Source of the DNA: Sphingomonas sp. SRS2
GTDB lineage: Bacteria; Pseudomonadota; Alphaproteobacteria; Sphingomonadales; Sphingomonadaceae
Assembly: GCF_000971055.1 (NCBI RefSeq)
Contig: NZ_LARW01000053.1
Span: 1 to 47,839, forward strand
Reading direction: 5' to 3'
DNA: 47,839 nucleotides
The notes under the pieces are model-generated. The model searched no databases. It was given only the letters and a program-made list of their open reading frames with translations, and was not told the origin of the DNA. Below, one piece after another: positions 27,786-36,063 of the stretch; positions within the stretch are counted from its first letter, which is position 1; every line of letters begins with the position of its first letter. The translations under genes and the position numbers were made by a program.

Positions 27786-28226
27786 TCACGCCTGGAGGGG
27801 CGCGAGACTTACTTGGTGGTGACGGGTGGGGATGAAGTTATGCCGAGCGGTACGCACGGCCTCGTCGATGGCGAAGCCGACGATGTCGAACGGCAGGTCG
27901 GACAACAGCCGGGTGTTCTCCATCATCCATGCCGTCATAGCGCGCGGGTCGGCCTGACGTGCCGCCATGAACAGCGTCCAGAGCGACGATAGGCGCTTTC
28001 CGAACCAGCTGCGGGGCGCGGGCTGGATGCTGGCGAGCAATCCACCGACCTCCGCGTCGATCGAACCCTCCACCCCAGCACGGTCGGCATGGTCGAGGGC
28101 GCGCTCCGCGTCCCAATGGCCGCTGAACGGGTCAATCAAAACCGCCTGCAGCTCTGGCAAAGGCAAGCGCATCGATGGGGCTGGCGCCAGATCCGTTTCC
28201 GAGGCCGCGGCGGTCAGGTCGTTCAT
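27786..28226 (-). CDS. Phage protein with an apparent fused 3' end (deletion scar)
   Basis: About 146 residues from the ATG at 28226 (AGGG nine bases upstream). The body (WMMENTRLLSDLPFDIVGFA, then IDEAVRTARHNFIPT) resembles conserved proteins that follow replication genes in alphaproteobacterial phages. There the segment around FIPT normally continues into a further helix. Here it turns at once into RHHQVSLAPLQA and stops. In the neighbouring frame the same bases read SPPVTTK then stop, which looks like the end of another gene, possibly the capsid gene. I infer a deletion joining two genes near 27825. It overlaps the replication gene by 95 bases. Confidence 0.55.
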   Translation of the reverse strand: MNDLTAAASETDLAPAPSMRLPLPELQAVLIDPFSGHWDAERALDHADRAGVEGSIDAEVGGLLASIQPAPRSWFGKRLSSLWTLFMAARQADPRAMTAWMMENTRLLSDLPFDIVGFAIDEAVRTARHNFIPTRHHQVSLAPLQA

Positions 28227-29019
28227 CGTAGTTTCCCTCAATAATCTTAGTCAGGTTGGCCGGTTTCAGTATCCAGTCGATCTCAGCCCCTCCCCAGCGG
28301 TCCGTGTCGCCGCGCAGGAAGCGAGAGGCCCGGATGCGGGCGAGGACGTTGCCCCATGCCTCAATCCCGCCGATCTCGCGCAGTCGGAGCCCAAGGGCGG
28401 CGCGGCGCGGCGCGGTGAGCGAGATGGCGCCACCCGTGGGCCGAATTTCCCGGCGTAGGGCCTGGAAAGCGTCGAAGGCGGACTGAACGTCGTCGACCGC
28501 GGGAAGCGCCCCCGCGCAGACAGAGTCCGAAGGACTCTCTTCTTTACCTTCTCTTCCTTCTTTACCTTCTTCTCTTGTGGGTTGGTCTTGGGTTGGTCTT
28601 GGGTTGGTTATGGGTTGTCTCTTGGGTAGGAGAGGGATTTTTACCACCTCCCCCGCCTCTGCATCACCTTGATATCGCTCGAAATTTACGATGGTGACGA
28701 TAGTCCCTGCACGGCTTGCGCTATGGGTTGATTTTTCGGTGATCATCCCAGCTATCACCATGCTATCTATGAGCCTTCGTACCTGCTGGCGCCCCAGCCC
28801 GAACTCGTCGGCGATGGTCCGCTGCGAGACTAGAAGCTGCCCTCGCTCAAGCCGTACAATGCCGAACCGGGTCTGGAACTCATGGGCGCGAAAACGGGCC
28901 GTGTCCGTCATCCATGCCCAGACGGCGGCTTCCTGCTTCGATTTGAACAGGGGGTGATCCCACCGGCCGCGCCATGCCCGGGCAAAGCCCTGCCGGGCTC
29001 CTGGGACGTCGCCGGCCAT
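28132..29019 (-). CDS. Phage replication initiator-like protein with winged helix
   Basis: 295 residues. Region 45-115 has a replication-initiator-type winged helix (LVSQRTIADEFGLGRQQVRR, then LIDSMVIAGMITEK). A low-complexity Glu/Lys/Gly linker follows (about 150-165), then a C-terminal domain (AALGLRLREIGGIEAWGNVL, then ARIRASRFLRG and IDWILKPANLTKIIEGNYD) of the kind found in replisome organisers that load DnaB. The ATG shares one base with the DnaB stop (TGATG), so the two are coupled. The plus strand around 28548-28630 shows repeated TTGGGTTGGTC-like runs from the linker codons. Confidence 0.75.
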   Translation of the reverse strand: MAGDVPGARQGFARAWRGRWDHPLFKSKQEAAVWAWMTDTARFRAHEFQTRFGIVRLERGQLLVSQRTIADEFGLGRQQVRRLIDSMVIAGMITEKSTHSASRAGTIVTIVNFERYQGDAEAGEVVKIPLLPKRQPITNPRPTQDQPTREEGKEGREGKEESPSDSVCAGALPAVDDVQSAFDAFQALRREIRPTGGAISLTAPRRAALGLRLREIGGIEAWGNVLARIRASRFLRGDTDRWGGAEIDWILKPANLTKIIEGNYDERPDRRGLGNGSGASPIDALAFARAAGGFD

Positions 29020-30479
29020 CAGTAGCCGGTCCGATAATAGTCGGAGTTGCGGATCGCCTGACGCGTGCCGAAGAAGTAGCCCTTGCGGCCGGTGATCGCG
29101 CCCTGGCGGACCTTCGCGCTGTAGATGTCGACCCGATCGCGAGCGGCGGTCATGTCCAATTGCCACTGCTCATATTTCTTATCGCCAGCCGGAGGCTCGG
29201 CGCGACCGAGATAATATTCGTCGCGATATACGAATACGACGACGTCGGCGTCCTGCTCCAGTGAGCCGCTGTCGCGGAGATCTGACAACATCGGCCGCTT
29301 GTCGTCGCGCTGCTCCACCGATCGGTTCAGCTGCGTCAACGTGATAATCGCGACGTCGCATGAACGAGCGGCATCCTTGATCGCCCGACTGATGGCCGAA
29401 ACTTCCTCGTTGCGATTCTGGCGACCGTTGGGCGGTGGATCGACCAGCCCGAGATAATCGATGATGACCAGGTCGAGCTGCTGACCCCGCGCGGCGAATG
29501 CGCGCTGATGCCGGCGAATAAGCGAGGCGATCTGCCCAGCATTCAAGTCAGTCGGATCGTCGATCACTAGCGGCCAAGCCGCAATGCGCGCCTCAATCTC
29601 AGCCATCACCGCGAAATCATCGTCGGTGACCTCGCCCTTCAAGATGCGATCGAATGTCACATGGCTGTGCGATTCAAACATCAAGTCCGCGATCATCCGC
29701 GGCATGAGCTGCGGGGTGTTCATTTCCCGGCTGATGAACAGTACGCCCTGCCCTGCCTCCGCAGCGCGGCGAGCGATACCCAGCGACAGCGCGGTCTTTC
29801 CCATGCTGGGCCGTCCGCCAAGCAGGATGAAATCGCCGGGCCGAATGCCGCCGGTGACGTCCTCCACGTCCGACAAGCCGACCAGCCGTAACGAAGACTG
29901 GATTTCGCCTGCCCGGATCTGCCGGATGCGCTCGACGGCCGCGCGCCACGCCTCGGACAGCAGCATCGACGAGCGAGCCACTCCGAGCCGGAGAGCTGCC
30001 GCGACGTTCTGGTCGGCGGCGACAGCGACGTCGCGTAGGTCGGTGTTGAGATCGAGCGCCATGCGCAGCGAGGTATCGATGCCGTCGACGAACCGGCGTC
30101 GCTTGGCAAGATCGGCCACGGTCCGCGCCGACGTCGTTGGCGACATGCCCGCAAATATGCTCGTCGTCAGTTCGGCCAGCACTACAACCGGGTTTCGGTC
30201 GTCGAAAGGGCCCGCTTCCCGCAAGCGCGGACCGATGGTGACGGGGTTCGCCCCCCTGCCCTGTGCGACCTCCTGGCTGATCAGAGTATAGGCCGCGCCC
30301 ATGAGCGGGTCGCAGAAGTCATCCGGGGTCAGGAAGTCTATGACGGCATCTAGGCCGTCGTTGTTGCGGAGCAGCGAGCCGATGACGAAGCCTTCGGCCT
30401 CGACGTTCATCAGCTGCTGCATCTGAGCGCGATCTAGCACCCCCGCCTCAGCAAAGCGGTTGTCGTAATCCCCCGTCAC
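29019..30479 (-). CDS. Replicative DNA helicase, DnaB type (phage)
   Basis: 486 residues with both DnaB domains: N-terminal helical DnaB_N (20-120) and a RecA-like C-terminal ATPase. Walker A is GGRPSMGKTALS, Walker B LVIIDYLGLV, and the H4-like TLTQLNRSVEQRDDKRP is intact. It probably serves phage replication, since it lies next to the initiator-like gene and the CI repressor rather than chromosomal genes. C-terminal RQAIRNSDYYRTGY is unusual and probably lineage-specific. Confidence 0.92.
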   Translation of the reverse strand: MTGDYDNRFAEAGVLDRAQMQQLMNVEAEGFVIGSLLRNNDGLDAVIDFLTPDDFCDPLMGAAYTLISQEVAQGRGANPVTIGPRLREAGPFDDRNPVVVLAELTTSIFAGMSPTTSARTVADLAKRRRFVDGIDTSLRMALDLNTDLRDVAVAADQNVAAALRLGVARSSMLLSEAWRAAVERIRQIRAGEIQSSLRLVGLSDVEDVTGGIRPGDFILLGGRPSMGKTALSLGIARRAAEAGQGVLFISREMNTPQLMPRMIADLMFESHSHVTFDRILKGEVTDDDFAVMAEIEARIAAWPLVIDDPTDLNAGQIASLIRRHQRAFAARGQQLDLVIIDYLGLVDPPPNGRQNRNEEVSAISRAIKDAARSCDVAIITLTQLNRSVEQRDDKRPMLSDLRDSGSLEQDADVVVFVYRDEYYLGRAEPPAGDKKYEQWQLDMTAARDRVDIYSAKVRQGAITGRKGYFFGTRQAIRNSDYYRTGY

Positions 30480-30484
30480 GGCAA

Positions 30485-30718
30485 TTAGGCCGCTGCGCTC
30501 ACGGGTACCCCGTGGCCCCCCGCTTGGCCGGCTCGGGCTTGTTCGGCATATTCCCGCATGTACTGGCGAGCCTTGAGCGCGGTCCGCGGGTAATACTGCC
30601 GACCGATCCGAAGGTGGCGCACGAAATGGGCATCGCCGACCGCGTCCAAGCTAAATCGGGTGGGCTTCATCTTCGTCAATGCGAGGAAGCGTTCTATTTC
30701 GTCGAGGAGAGGGTCCAT
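30485..30718 (-). CDS. Small DNA-binding-like phage protein in the Cro position
   Basis: 77 residues starting MDPLLDEIERFLALTKMKPT; the predicted helices with FSLDAVGDAHFVRHLRIGRQ look like a degenerate helix-turn-helix. It is transcribed away from the repressor gene and begins the leftward replication operon, the place of Cro in lambdoid switches. Function is inference from position. A divergent promoter region with one operator (30736-30751) separates it from the repressor. Confidence 0.6.
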   Translation of the reverse strand: MDPLLDEIERFLALTKMKPTRFSLDAVGDAHFVRHLRIGRQYYPRTALKARQYMREYAEQARAGQAGGHGVPVSAAA

Positions 30719-30735
30719 TAACCACCATTTCCATT

Positions 30736-30751
30736 ATGTGATGCGGCACAT
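30736..30751. promoter_or_regulatory. Phage repressor operator 1 (ATGTG-N6-CACAT)
   Basis: Inverted repeat ATGTG-ATGCGG-CACAT in the 95-base divergent region between the Cro-like gene and the repressor. The same arms and spacing recur twice just after the repressor gene. A CATAAT -10-like element for leftward transcription overlaps its edge (30733-30738), so occupancy would block the replication operon. Confidence 0.72.
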
Positions 30752-30813
30752 TTCTGTATAGGGCGGGTGATGAAACCCATCCGAAACGATGCGGCAATCA
30801 TGGGACACTGAAG

Positions 30814-31488
30814 ATGAGCGATGATCGGATCACCAATATTCGCGAGCGGATCACTTACTGGATGGAAGTCCGCGGACTTACGCAGAAGGCCCTGGCGCTG
30901 AAGGCGGGTCTTGGGGAGACGGCGGTGCGGGACATTCTGAAGCGCTCTGAAACGACCGATATTCGCCTTGGTACGCTGGAAAAACTGGCGGACGCGCTTG
31001 GCATCTCGGTTCTTGATCTGCTGCCAGCGAGCGTCGACCGCCAGAGCGTCGGACCGATGCTGAAAGTTAAAGCGGCTGTCGCCGCAGGCGTCTGGCGCGA
31101 AGCGGTTGAGTGGCCCGAAGAAGAATGGCTGACCATTCCCGGTCGATCTGACATTGATGCCCCTCTGTCGAAGCGGGCAGCAATGCGGATCGACGGCGAC
31201 AGCATGGATCAACTCTATCCACCTGGGAGCTTCGTGGAATATGTGACCATCAGCAGCAATACCGAGATCGTTTCGGGCAAGCGTGTAATCGTTCTGCGTC
31301 AGCGCGTCGGCGGGGAGTATGAGGCGACTATCAAAGAATACTTCGAGGACGGCGCGAATAAGCGCTGGCTGCTGCCGAAGTCGAATAACCCCGCGCATCA
31401 GCGGCCCATTTCTTTGAGCGAGCCGGGCGAAGACATTTTGGAAATTCGGATACTTGGCATCGTGGTAGGATCCTACCGTCCCGAGTGA
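30814..31488 (+). CDS. CI/LexA-like phage repressor (XRE HTH plus S24 peptidase)
   Basis: 224 residues. An N-terminal XRE helix-turn-helix (residues 5-70, LTQKALALKAGLGETAVRDI) is followed by an S24 LexA-like domain. Catalytic Ser S130 (RIDGDSMDQL) and Lys K175 (EATIKEYF) are present, and the self-cleavage Ala-Gly is A91-G92 (VAAGVW). So it should be inactivated by RecA during DNA damage, as for lambda CI. It likely binds the three ATGTG-N6-CACAT sites at 30736, 31491 and 31519. All functional residues are intact, so the switch may still work although the phage has lost structural genes. Confidence 0.9.
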   Translation: MSDDRITNIRERITYWMEVRGLTQKALALKAGLGETAVRDILKRSETTDIRLGTLEKLADALGISVLDLLPASVDRQSVGPMLKVKAAVAAGVWREAVEWPEEEWLTIPGRSDIDAPLSKRAAMRIDGDSMDQLYPPGSFVEYVTISSNTEIVSGKRVIVLRQRVGGEYEATIKEYFEDGANKRWLLPKSNNPAHQRPISLSEPGEDILEIRILGIVVGSYRPE

Positions 31489-31490
31489 GA

Positions 31491-31506
31491 ATGTGCAATA
31501 TCACAT
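31491..31506. promoter_or_regulatory. Phage repressor operator 2 (ATGTG-N6-CACAT)
   Basis: ATGTG-CAATAT-CACAT begins two bases after the repressor stop codon. Same arms and spacing as operator 1. It lies just upstream of the putative -35 element of the rightward early promoter. Confidence 0.75.
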
Positions 31507-31512
31507 TGTAGC

Positions 31513-31541
31513 TTGACGATGTGAATTATCACATTCATCAT
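31513..31541 (+). promoter_or_regulatory. Putative rightward early promoter
   Basis: TTGACG (31513-31518), 17-base spacer and CATCAT (31536-31541). Operator 3 fills the spacer almost exactly, the arrangement expected for repressor-controlled transcription of the coupled operon that begins at 31671. The -10 match is moderate (4 of 6). Confidence 0.5.
31519..31534. promoter_or_regulatory. Phage repressor operator 3 (ATGTG-N6-CACAT)
   Basis: ATGTG-AATTAT-CACAT, centred 28 bases after operator 2 and lying between the -35 and -10 elements of the putative rightward promoter. Confidence 0.75.
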
Positions 31542-31670
31542 CCTGCACATCGGATGAGTCCCCAAAGGCCGACTCCGATATGCAGGACTAGCACCGGCGC
31601 GCCTCGCGACGACTGATGCAGCGGCCGACAAGCCGCCGGTCTGATCCTGCTCCTCGAGCAGGAGGCCGAT

Positions 31671-32723
31671 ATGGTCGAGCGTACCCCACCCAGAATACCA
31701 GCATCCCCGGCCAGCATGGCCGCCCGGCTGTCTCCGACGCCGAATGTCGAGCCCCCTGTCCTGGGGGATATCGGTACCCACCCGCCGATCGCGGGCGCCC
31801 TGTTCCTCAATCTTCCAGACCTGACGATCGGGCGCACTCTTGAGCAGGCCATCGAGCGTCTCGACATTGCAGCGCAATGCAATGACGACGGGCTGCCCCG
31901 CGCTTGGGAGCCCTATGCTGATATCTGGATCGAGGAGTTTCGCGACTTCGCCGGCCACGCTGAAGTCCTCTATGAAGCCGACGGCGAGATCAGCCTGCGT
32001 ATTGGCCTTCCCTGCGACGATCAGGAGCGCGAACGGCGACGGCGCATGGACGCATTGTGCGACCATATGCACAGCCATGAAGGCGCTCGCGCCGCGATCA
32101 TTCGCAAGTTGGAGCGCGAAGGGCGTGTCATCGACAGCCGCCCGGGGCCATCGCTTGCGGAGCTGATCGCCGAACTTCGTGCTCGGGATGACGACACCAG
32201 CACGCACGACGACGAGGTGATCGAGCCGCTACGGCTCAAGCTCGCTGCGGCCGACGCCCTGATCCCTACCTTCGAAACGGGGTATGAAACCATCGACGGC
32301 GGCTATCGCAGCATGTCCTCGAAGGATGATCGCGATGTCGCTTCGGCGCGGCGCCTCGTCGAGATATCCCGAACGACAATCGGCGGTGTCCGGCGCGACC
32401 CAGCCGAGCGGGCAGAATTTCGCGGCCAGGAATGGGTCCAGAACGCCCGGAAGCTGCTTGCTGCCCACCTCTGGCGTCAGCGCCAACTACGCGGCATCCG
32501 GACAGAACTTCACGCCGCCTGCCGCGCCAACGATGATATTGGGAGGGCCAGTGGCGAAGTCCTCGGCCGCATCTGGACATACCCCGTGTCGACGCTCGAG
32601 GAGCTTGGCGACAAGGTCGATCTCCTCGCGGAACAGGGCGACTTCGAGGAAGCGCAGATACTGGCCGATATCCGCCGGCTGCTTGGCCGCGATGCGCCCG
32701 ATGGTGGGGAGTGCGCCGCATGA
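31671..32723 (+). CDS. Hypothetical phage early protein, 350 aa
   Basis: First gene of the rightward operon; AGGAGG five bases before the ATG fixes the start. The N-terminal 45 residues are Pro-rich; the rest is acidic/basic helical sequence without a domain I recognise. Notable stretches are RTLEQAIERLDIAAQ, a charged region (DQERERRRRMDALCDHM), and a C-terminal helix SGEVLGRIWTYPVSTLEELG. No membrane segment or metal motif. The stop overlaps the next start (ATGA). Confidence 0.65.
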   Translation: MVERTPPRIPASPASMAARLSPTPNVEPPVLGDIGTHPPIAGALFLNLPDLTIGRTLEQAIERLDIAAQCNDDGLPRAWEPYADIWIEEFRDFAGHAEVLYEADGEISLRIGLPCDDQERERRRRMDALCDHMHSHEGARAAIIRKLEREGRVIDSRPGPSLAELIAELRARDDDTSTHDDEVIEPLRLKLAAADALIPTFETGYETIDGGYRSMSSKDDRDVASARRLVEISRTTIGGVRRDPAERAEFRGQEWVQNARKLLAAHLWRQRQLRGIRTELHAACRANDDIGRASGEVLGRIWTYPVSTLEELGDKVDLLAEQGDFEEAQILADIRRLLGRDAPDGGECAA

Positions 32724-33235
32724 ACGCGCTCGCCACCTTGCCCCCCGGCGATAGCTTGCCGATCGTATCGCGCATCAGGCCCGGCCTCGGCGTCGTGCCG
32801 ATCATCGACGACCATAATGTCCTGCTGCAACTCGGCGACGTCGCCGTCTATTCGACGGATTGGCTCTATCGAGACCCGATTACTCCGGGGCTTTGGGCGA
32901 TCGAGTATCAGCGCCCGCCGTCCTGTATGCCTTACGAGATGGTGGCGCGACGATTTGCCGACCGCGAGCCGGTGCGATTTGAAGTCACCCGGAGCGTCGT
33001 GCGGATCGCGCGATACGAAAACCGCCGGCCCGACCTCAACCCGCATCTCGACGACCATTGGATGATCCACCCGCTTTCGCCCGTCGGCGGGATATATAAC
33101 GGGAGGGCGGCCCTGCGCATGTCGGACGGACCGATCTGGACATATCACCTCACCGAGAAGCTACTCGGCCCAATCATCGGCATCTATGCTCCTATGCTCG
33201 CCGCGTCCGAACATCTGCAGGGGATGGCGGCATGA
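32720..33235 (+). CDS. Hypothetical phage early protein, 171 aa
   Basis: Starts MNALATLPPGDSLPIVSRIR at the ATGA overlap with the preceding gene. Mixed alpha/beta composition with many aromatic and Arg residues; no recognisable domain, signal or membrane helix. Coupled by ATGA to the next gene at 33232. Confidence 0.6.
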   Translation: MNALATLPPGDSLPIVSRIRPGLGVVPIIDDHNVLLQLGDVAVYSTDWLYRDPITPGLWAIEYQRPPSCMPYEMVARRFADREPVRFEVTRSVVRIARYENRRPDLNPHLDDHWMIHPLSPVGGIYNGRAALRMSDGPIWTYHLTEKLLGPIIGIYAPMLAASEHLQGMAA

Positions 33236-33693
33236 TCGCGCTGCACGATCGCGGCTGGCCGCAACAGCTCCTCAATCTCGATCGGATCCTCTCGATCGGT
33301 GAACCGACCAAAACGGGCGACCGCACCGTTCACCGCGTCCGGCTCGATGGCGACGAATTGCTCGACCTGCACGGCCATGAGGTCGACCGCATCCGCATCC
33401 GCGCTGTTCAGATGATGCCGGCCGCGCCGGGCACCGCCATGATATTCCCGTACCGAGGGGATGATGGCGAGATGAGAGGCTGGAATAAGCCGGTCATCGC
33501 GTGGGCAATCTGCATCGACGGGGAGGTCCGGCCGGTTACGCCTGGAGGGGTCAACGACGGCGCCCCAGCTGGCGATTTTCAATTCGGCGTTCTCATGCCC
33601 GATGGCCGCGTGATCATCGGCGACCTTGAGACATATGACAGCGTCGAGGCATATTTGGCCGATCGGGCTGAGGCGACCGATGTCAAAGCGTAG
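33232..33693 (+). CDS. Hypothetical phage early protein, 153 aa
   Basis: MIALHDRGWPQQLLNLDRIL onwards, beta-rich with a C-terminal segment (DGRVIIGDLETYDSVEAYLA) that looks like a small ordered domain. Not recognised. It starts by ATGA overlap and itself overlaps the following Cys-rich gene by 14 bases. Confidence 0.6.
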   Translation: MIALHDRGWPQQLLNLDRILSIGEPTKTGDRTVHRVRLDGDELLDLHGHEVDRIRIRAVQMMPAAPGTAMIFPYRGDDGEMRGWNKPVIAWAICIDGEVRPVTPGGVNDGAPAGDFQFGVLMPDGRVIIGDLETYDSVEAYLADRAEATDVKA

Positions 33694-33976
33694 CTGCGAA
33701 ACCTGCTTCTGGTGGGATCAGGCTGGCGCGGCGCTCGCCGCGGGATCGATAGACCCGCAGGCCCAGCCGGACCTCGGCGCATGCTGCGTCGATCCGCCGC
33801 AGCTGAAGCCGATCGGGCCGTACTGGCATGTCGGCATCTTCCCGCTGACCAGCGCCACCCGCTTTTGCGGAGAATGGCAACCAGCCGGCGAAGGCGGGGA
33901 TGGCGGCGAAGAAGAGCCGGTTTCCGAACCGACCGTAACGAACAACATCCTCACTTTCGGCAGGAGCGCAGCATGA
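33680..33976 (+). CDS. Small Cys-rich phage protein, 98 aa
   Basis: MSKRSCETCFWWDQ begins with a CxxC; two more cysteines (GACCVDPP) and a late FCGEW complete a set likely to bind zinc. It resembles small Cys-rich proteins often present in phage early regions; function unknown. Overlaps the previous gene by 14 bases and the next by four. An earlier in-frame start at 33626 would place it deep inside the previous gene. Confidence 0.6.
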   Translation: MSKRSCETCFWWDQAGAALAAGSIDPQAQPDLGACCVDPPQLKPIGPYWHVGIFPLTSATRFCGEWQPAGEGGDGGEEEPVSEPTVTNNILTFGRSAA

Positions 33977-34272
33977 GCGTAACCGATCCTTACCGGCATG
34001 ACATCCCAGACGCCTTTGTCGTGAAATGGCTGCGCGACCGGGGTTTAGTCGGTCCAATATCGCCCGATTTCATAGTCGAGATCCGGGAGCATATCCGGAC
34101 GTCTGCATTCCTCTCGATGTTCGAGCAGATCCGCAGGGATCCCGCAAAGCTCGCCGGCTTCCGCGACGCGCTGCGCGCCGCCGACCCCGAGGGCCTTAGC
34201 GACGCCGCCGACCAAGTCGACGCGATCTTGAGCAAGGATTTCCCGATGTACCTGACGCCGGTGTCGGCATGA
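33973..34272 (+). CDS. Hypothetical phage protein, 99 aa
   Basis: MSVTDPYRHDIPDAFVVKWL onwards; helical and acidic, no known domain. AGGAG six bases before the ATG and an ATGA overlap fix the start. The longer open frame starting at 33712 is a shadow of the preceding gene. Confidence 0.6.
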   Translation: MSVTDPYRHDIPDAFVVKWLRDRGLVGPISPDFIVEIREHIRTSAFLSMFEQIRRDPAKLAGFRDALRAADPEGLSDAADQVDAILSKDFPMYLTPVSA

Positions 34273-34583
34273 ACGCCGCACAGGAGCAGGGCGAGCGCGA
34301 GCATAACGCTTTCGACCACGCCTATGATGCGTATCGGAAATTGCGGGCGTTCTCGGACGCGATGGCCGACGACGACCCCCAGTGCGACGCGGCCATGGAC
34401 GCCTATTGCGTCGCGATGGACCATCTCATTGAGAACGTCCGTGCGCCCGACATCGCTTCGCTGCGGATCAAGTTCAACCTGATCGAAAGCCGCTGCGCCG
34501 ACCATGCCGGGTGGTTTCAGACCTTCCGCGAGGGCTTCATGCTCGACCTCGATCAGCTCGAAGCGCGGGAGCCGCGGGCATGA
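34269..34583 (+). CDS. Hypothetical phage protein, 104 aa
   Basis: Acidic helical protein (MNAAQEQGEREHNAFDHAYD). It has a helix-rich body with AFSDAMADDDPQCDAAMDAY and a final MLDLDQLEAREPRA. No recognised family. ATGA overlaps at both ends. Confidence 0.6.
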   Translation: MNAAQEQGEREHNAFDHAYDAYRKLRAFSDAMADDDPQCDAAMDAYCVAMDHLIENVRAPDIASLRIKFNLIESRCADHAGWFQTFREGFMLDLDQLEAREPRA

Positions 34584-34864
34584 GCGGCTTGCCATCCCTG
34601 CGCTATCCCGCCCCAGCCGAGACGCAGGCGACACCTTGGGCGGCTGACTGGCGGCGGCGCTGGTTCCGCCACGTCGGGTCGGTGCATCAGCATCACGCGA
34701 CCGGCGAGCTGGTGGCGTTCTATTCGGACGCCCGCGACCCCTCTGCGCGGCTTGCCTTGCAAGCTGAGATCGATGCCCAGCTAGGCGGAGTCGCCCAAGT
34801 ACTAGCAGTCTGCCGGGCCGAAGCTGCGCGAGCCGACGCTATGATCACCGGGGGCGCAGCATGA
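34580..34864 (+). CDS. Hypothetical phage protein, 94 aa
   Basis: MSGLPSLRYPAPAETQATPW, then a Trp/Arg-rich segment (WAADWRRRWFRHVGSVHQH) and a C-terminal Ala-rich helix. No recognised domain. ATGA overlaps with both neighbours. Confidence 0.6.
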   Translation: MSGLPSLRYPAPAETQATPWAADWRRRWFRHVGSVHQHHATGELVAFYSDARDPSARLALQAEIDAQLGGVAQVLAVCRAEAARADAMITGGAA

Positions 34865-36063
34865 TCGCGGGCAAGCCTTACAGCGAGGGCCAGCGCGATA
34901 GCGCCCTGACCTTCTTGCGGAACCGCGAAGAGCGCGGCGGCAAGGGCCCATCCGATTTGGAGATAATGACCGTTGTCGGCGGGCTCACTGAGGCTGCTGT
35001 ACGCATAATGCTCGCCGACCTTTCCGACGCGAGGCGGATCAGGATCAGCCGTCGCGGCGAGCAGCGATCGATTGAGGTTTTTCCCGATCGGTCGGATGAT
35101 AGCGACGAAATCAGCCGCCGCATTCAGGCGCAGAAAGCCGAGCGTGTCGGTCGGCCGATGCTTGCTGAAGAAATCGCTCGAAAGCCCCAGATTTCAGCGC
35201 CAAAACCAAGCGAATCCACGCCTAAGCGCCTCGACCCGATTTTAGCCGCGAACACTGCATCTTCCGAGCGTGTGCGGCATGGCCCGGCCCGCGGCTCCAT
35301 GCCTTCGATCGAGTGGGTTCAGATCGACCGTCTGCTTGTCGACGACAGCTATCAGCGGTCCATTGAGACGGGGCCCAGCCGGGCGTTGATCCGCCGAATT
35401 GCAACCGAATGGGATTGGCGGCTTTGCGTCCCGCTCATGGTGTCACGGCGCCCGGATGGCCTGTACGTGATCGACGGCCAACATCGGCGCGCCGCCGCTG
35501 GCATGCGCAACGATATCCCGCAGCTGCCCTGCTGCGTATCGACCTATGGCGGGCCAGCCGACGAGGCAGCAATGTTCGTGGCAGCGAACCGGGCTCGTCG
35601 GGCAATCAATCGGCTCGATGACTTCCACGCCGCACAGGCTGGCGGCGACGAGGACGCGATCGCAGTGGCGGCTCTCATCACTCGTGTCGGGTTCAGCGTC
35701 TCGCGCCGGACAGGATCTGCATCTTGGGCGCCGGGCGAGGTCGCCTTCACGTCGGCGATTACCAAGGTTCGGAAACGACATGGGGAGTTCACCGCCGAGC
35801 GCGCTCTCGCAATGATGGCGGAGGCTTTCTCAGGGCAGCGCCTGGTTGCCGGGTCGTCGGTATTCACTGCGATCTGCGCCGTGCTCGTCTCGCCGCCGCC
35901 CGACTTTGACAGCGAGCGCCTGATGCGAGCGCTAACGACCTTCGACATGGAGGGCTGGTCCAGCTTCCTTACGAAAAGCCGAGGCGGGACGGATCGCAAC
36001 AGACATCTCCGCGAGATGCTGCTCGAGGCATATGCAGACGTGACGCGGGAGGAGGCAGCATGA
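34861..36063 (+). CDS. ParB-like nuclease-domain protein
   Basis: 400 residues. The N-terminal 70 residues form a winged-helix-like region (PSDLEIMTVVGGLTEAAVRI, MLADLSDARRIRISRRG). After a Lys/Pro linker, a ParB/Srx-type domain spans about 150-260 with the key loop YVIDGQHRRAAAG, then a helical C-terminus. Phage ParB-like proteins may bind or nick DNA or cleave NTPs (the ParB domain is a CTPase in true ParB). No ParA partner is present, so a partition role is unlikely. Coupled on both sides by ATGA. Confidence 0.75.
   Translation: MIAGKPYSEGQRDSALTFLRNREERGGKGPSDLEIMTVVGGLTEAAVRIMLADLSDARRIRISRRGEQRSIEVFPDRSDDSDEISRRIQAQKAERVGRPMLAEEIARKPQISAPKPSESTPKRLDPILAANTASSERVRHGPARGSMPSIEWVQIDRLLVDDSYQRSIETGPSRALIRRIATEWDWRLCVPLMVSRRPDGLYVIDGQHRRAAAGMRNDIPQLPCCVSTYGGPADEAAMFVAANRARRAINRLDDFHAAQAGGDEDAIAVAALITRVGFSVSRRTGSASWAPGEVAFTSAITKVRKRHGEFTAERALAMMAEAFSGQRLVAGSSVFTAICAVLVSPPPDFDSERLMRALTTFDMEGWSSFLTKSRGGTDRNRHLREMLLEAYADVTREEAA

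Noticed and set aside
28540-28640. Runs of TTCTTTACC and TTGGGTTGGTC as a replication origin iteron array
   Set aside because: They coincide with the Glu/Lys/Gly and Pro/Thr/Gln linker codons of the replication protein; they may still act as origin repeats, as in other phages, but spacing is irregular and unsupported.
34861-36063. Plasmid-type partition system
   Set aside because: No ParA gene and no parS-like repeats nearby; the ParB-like protein lies in a phage early operon.
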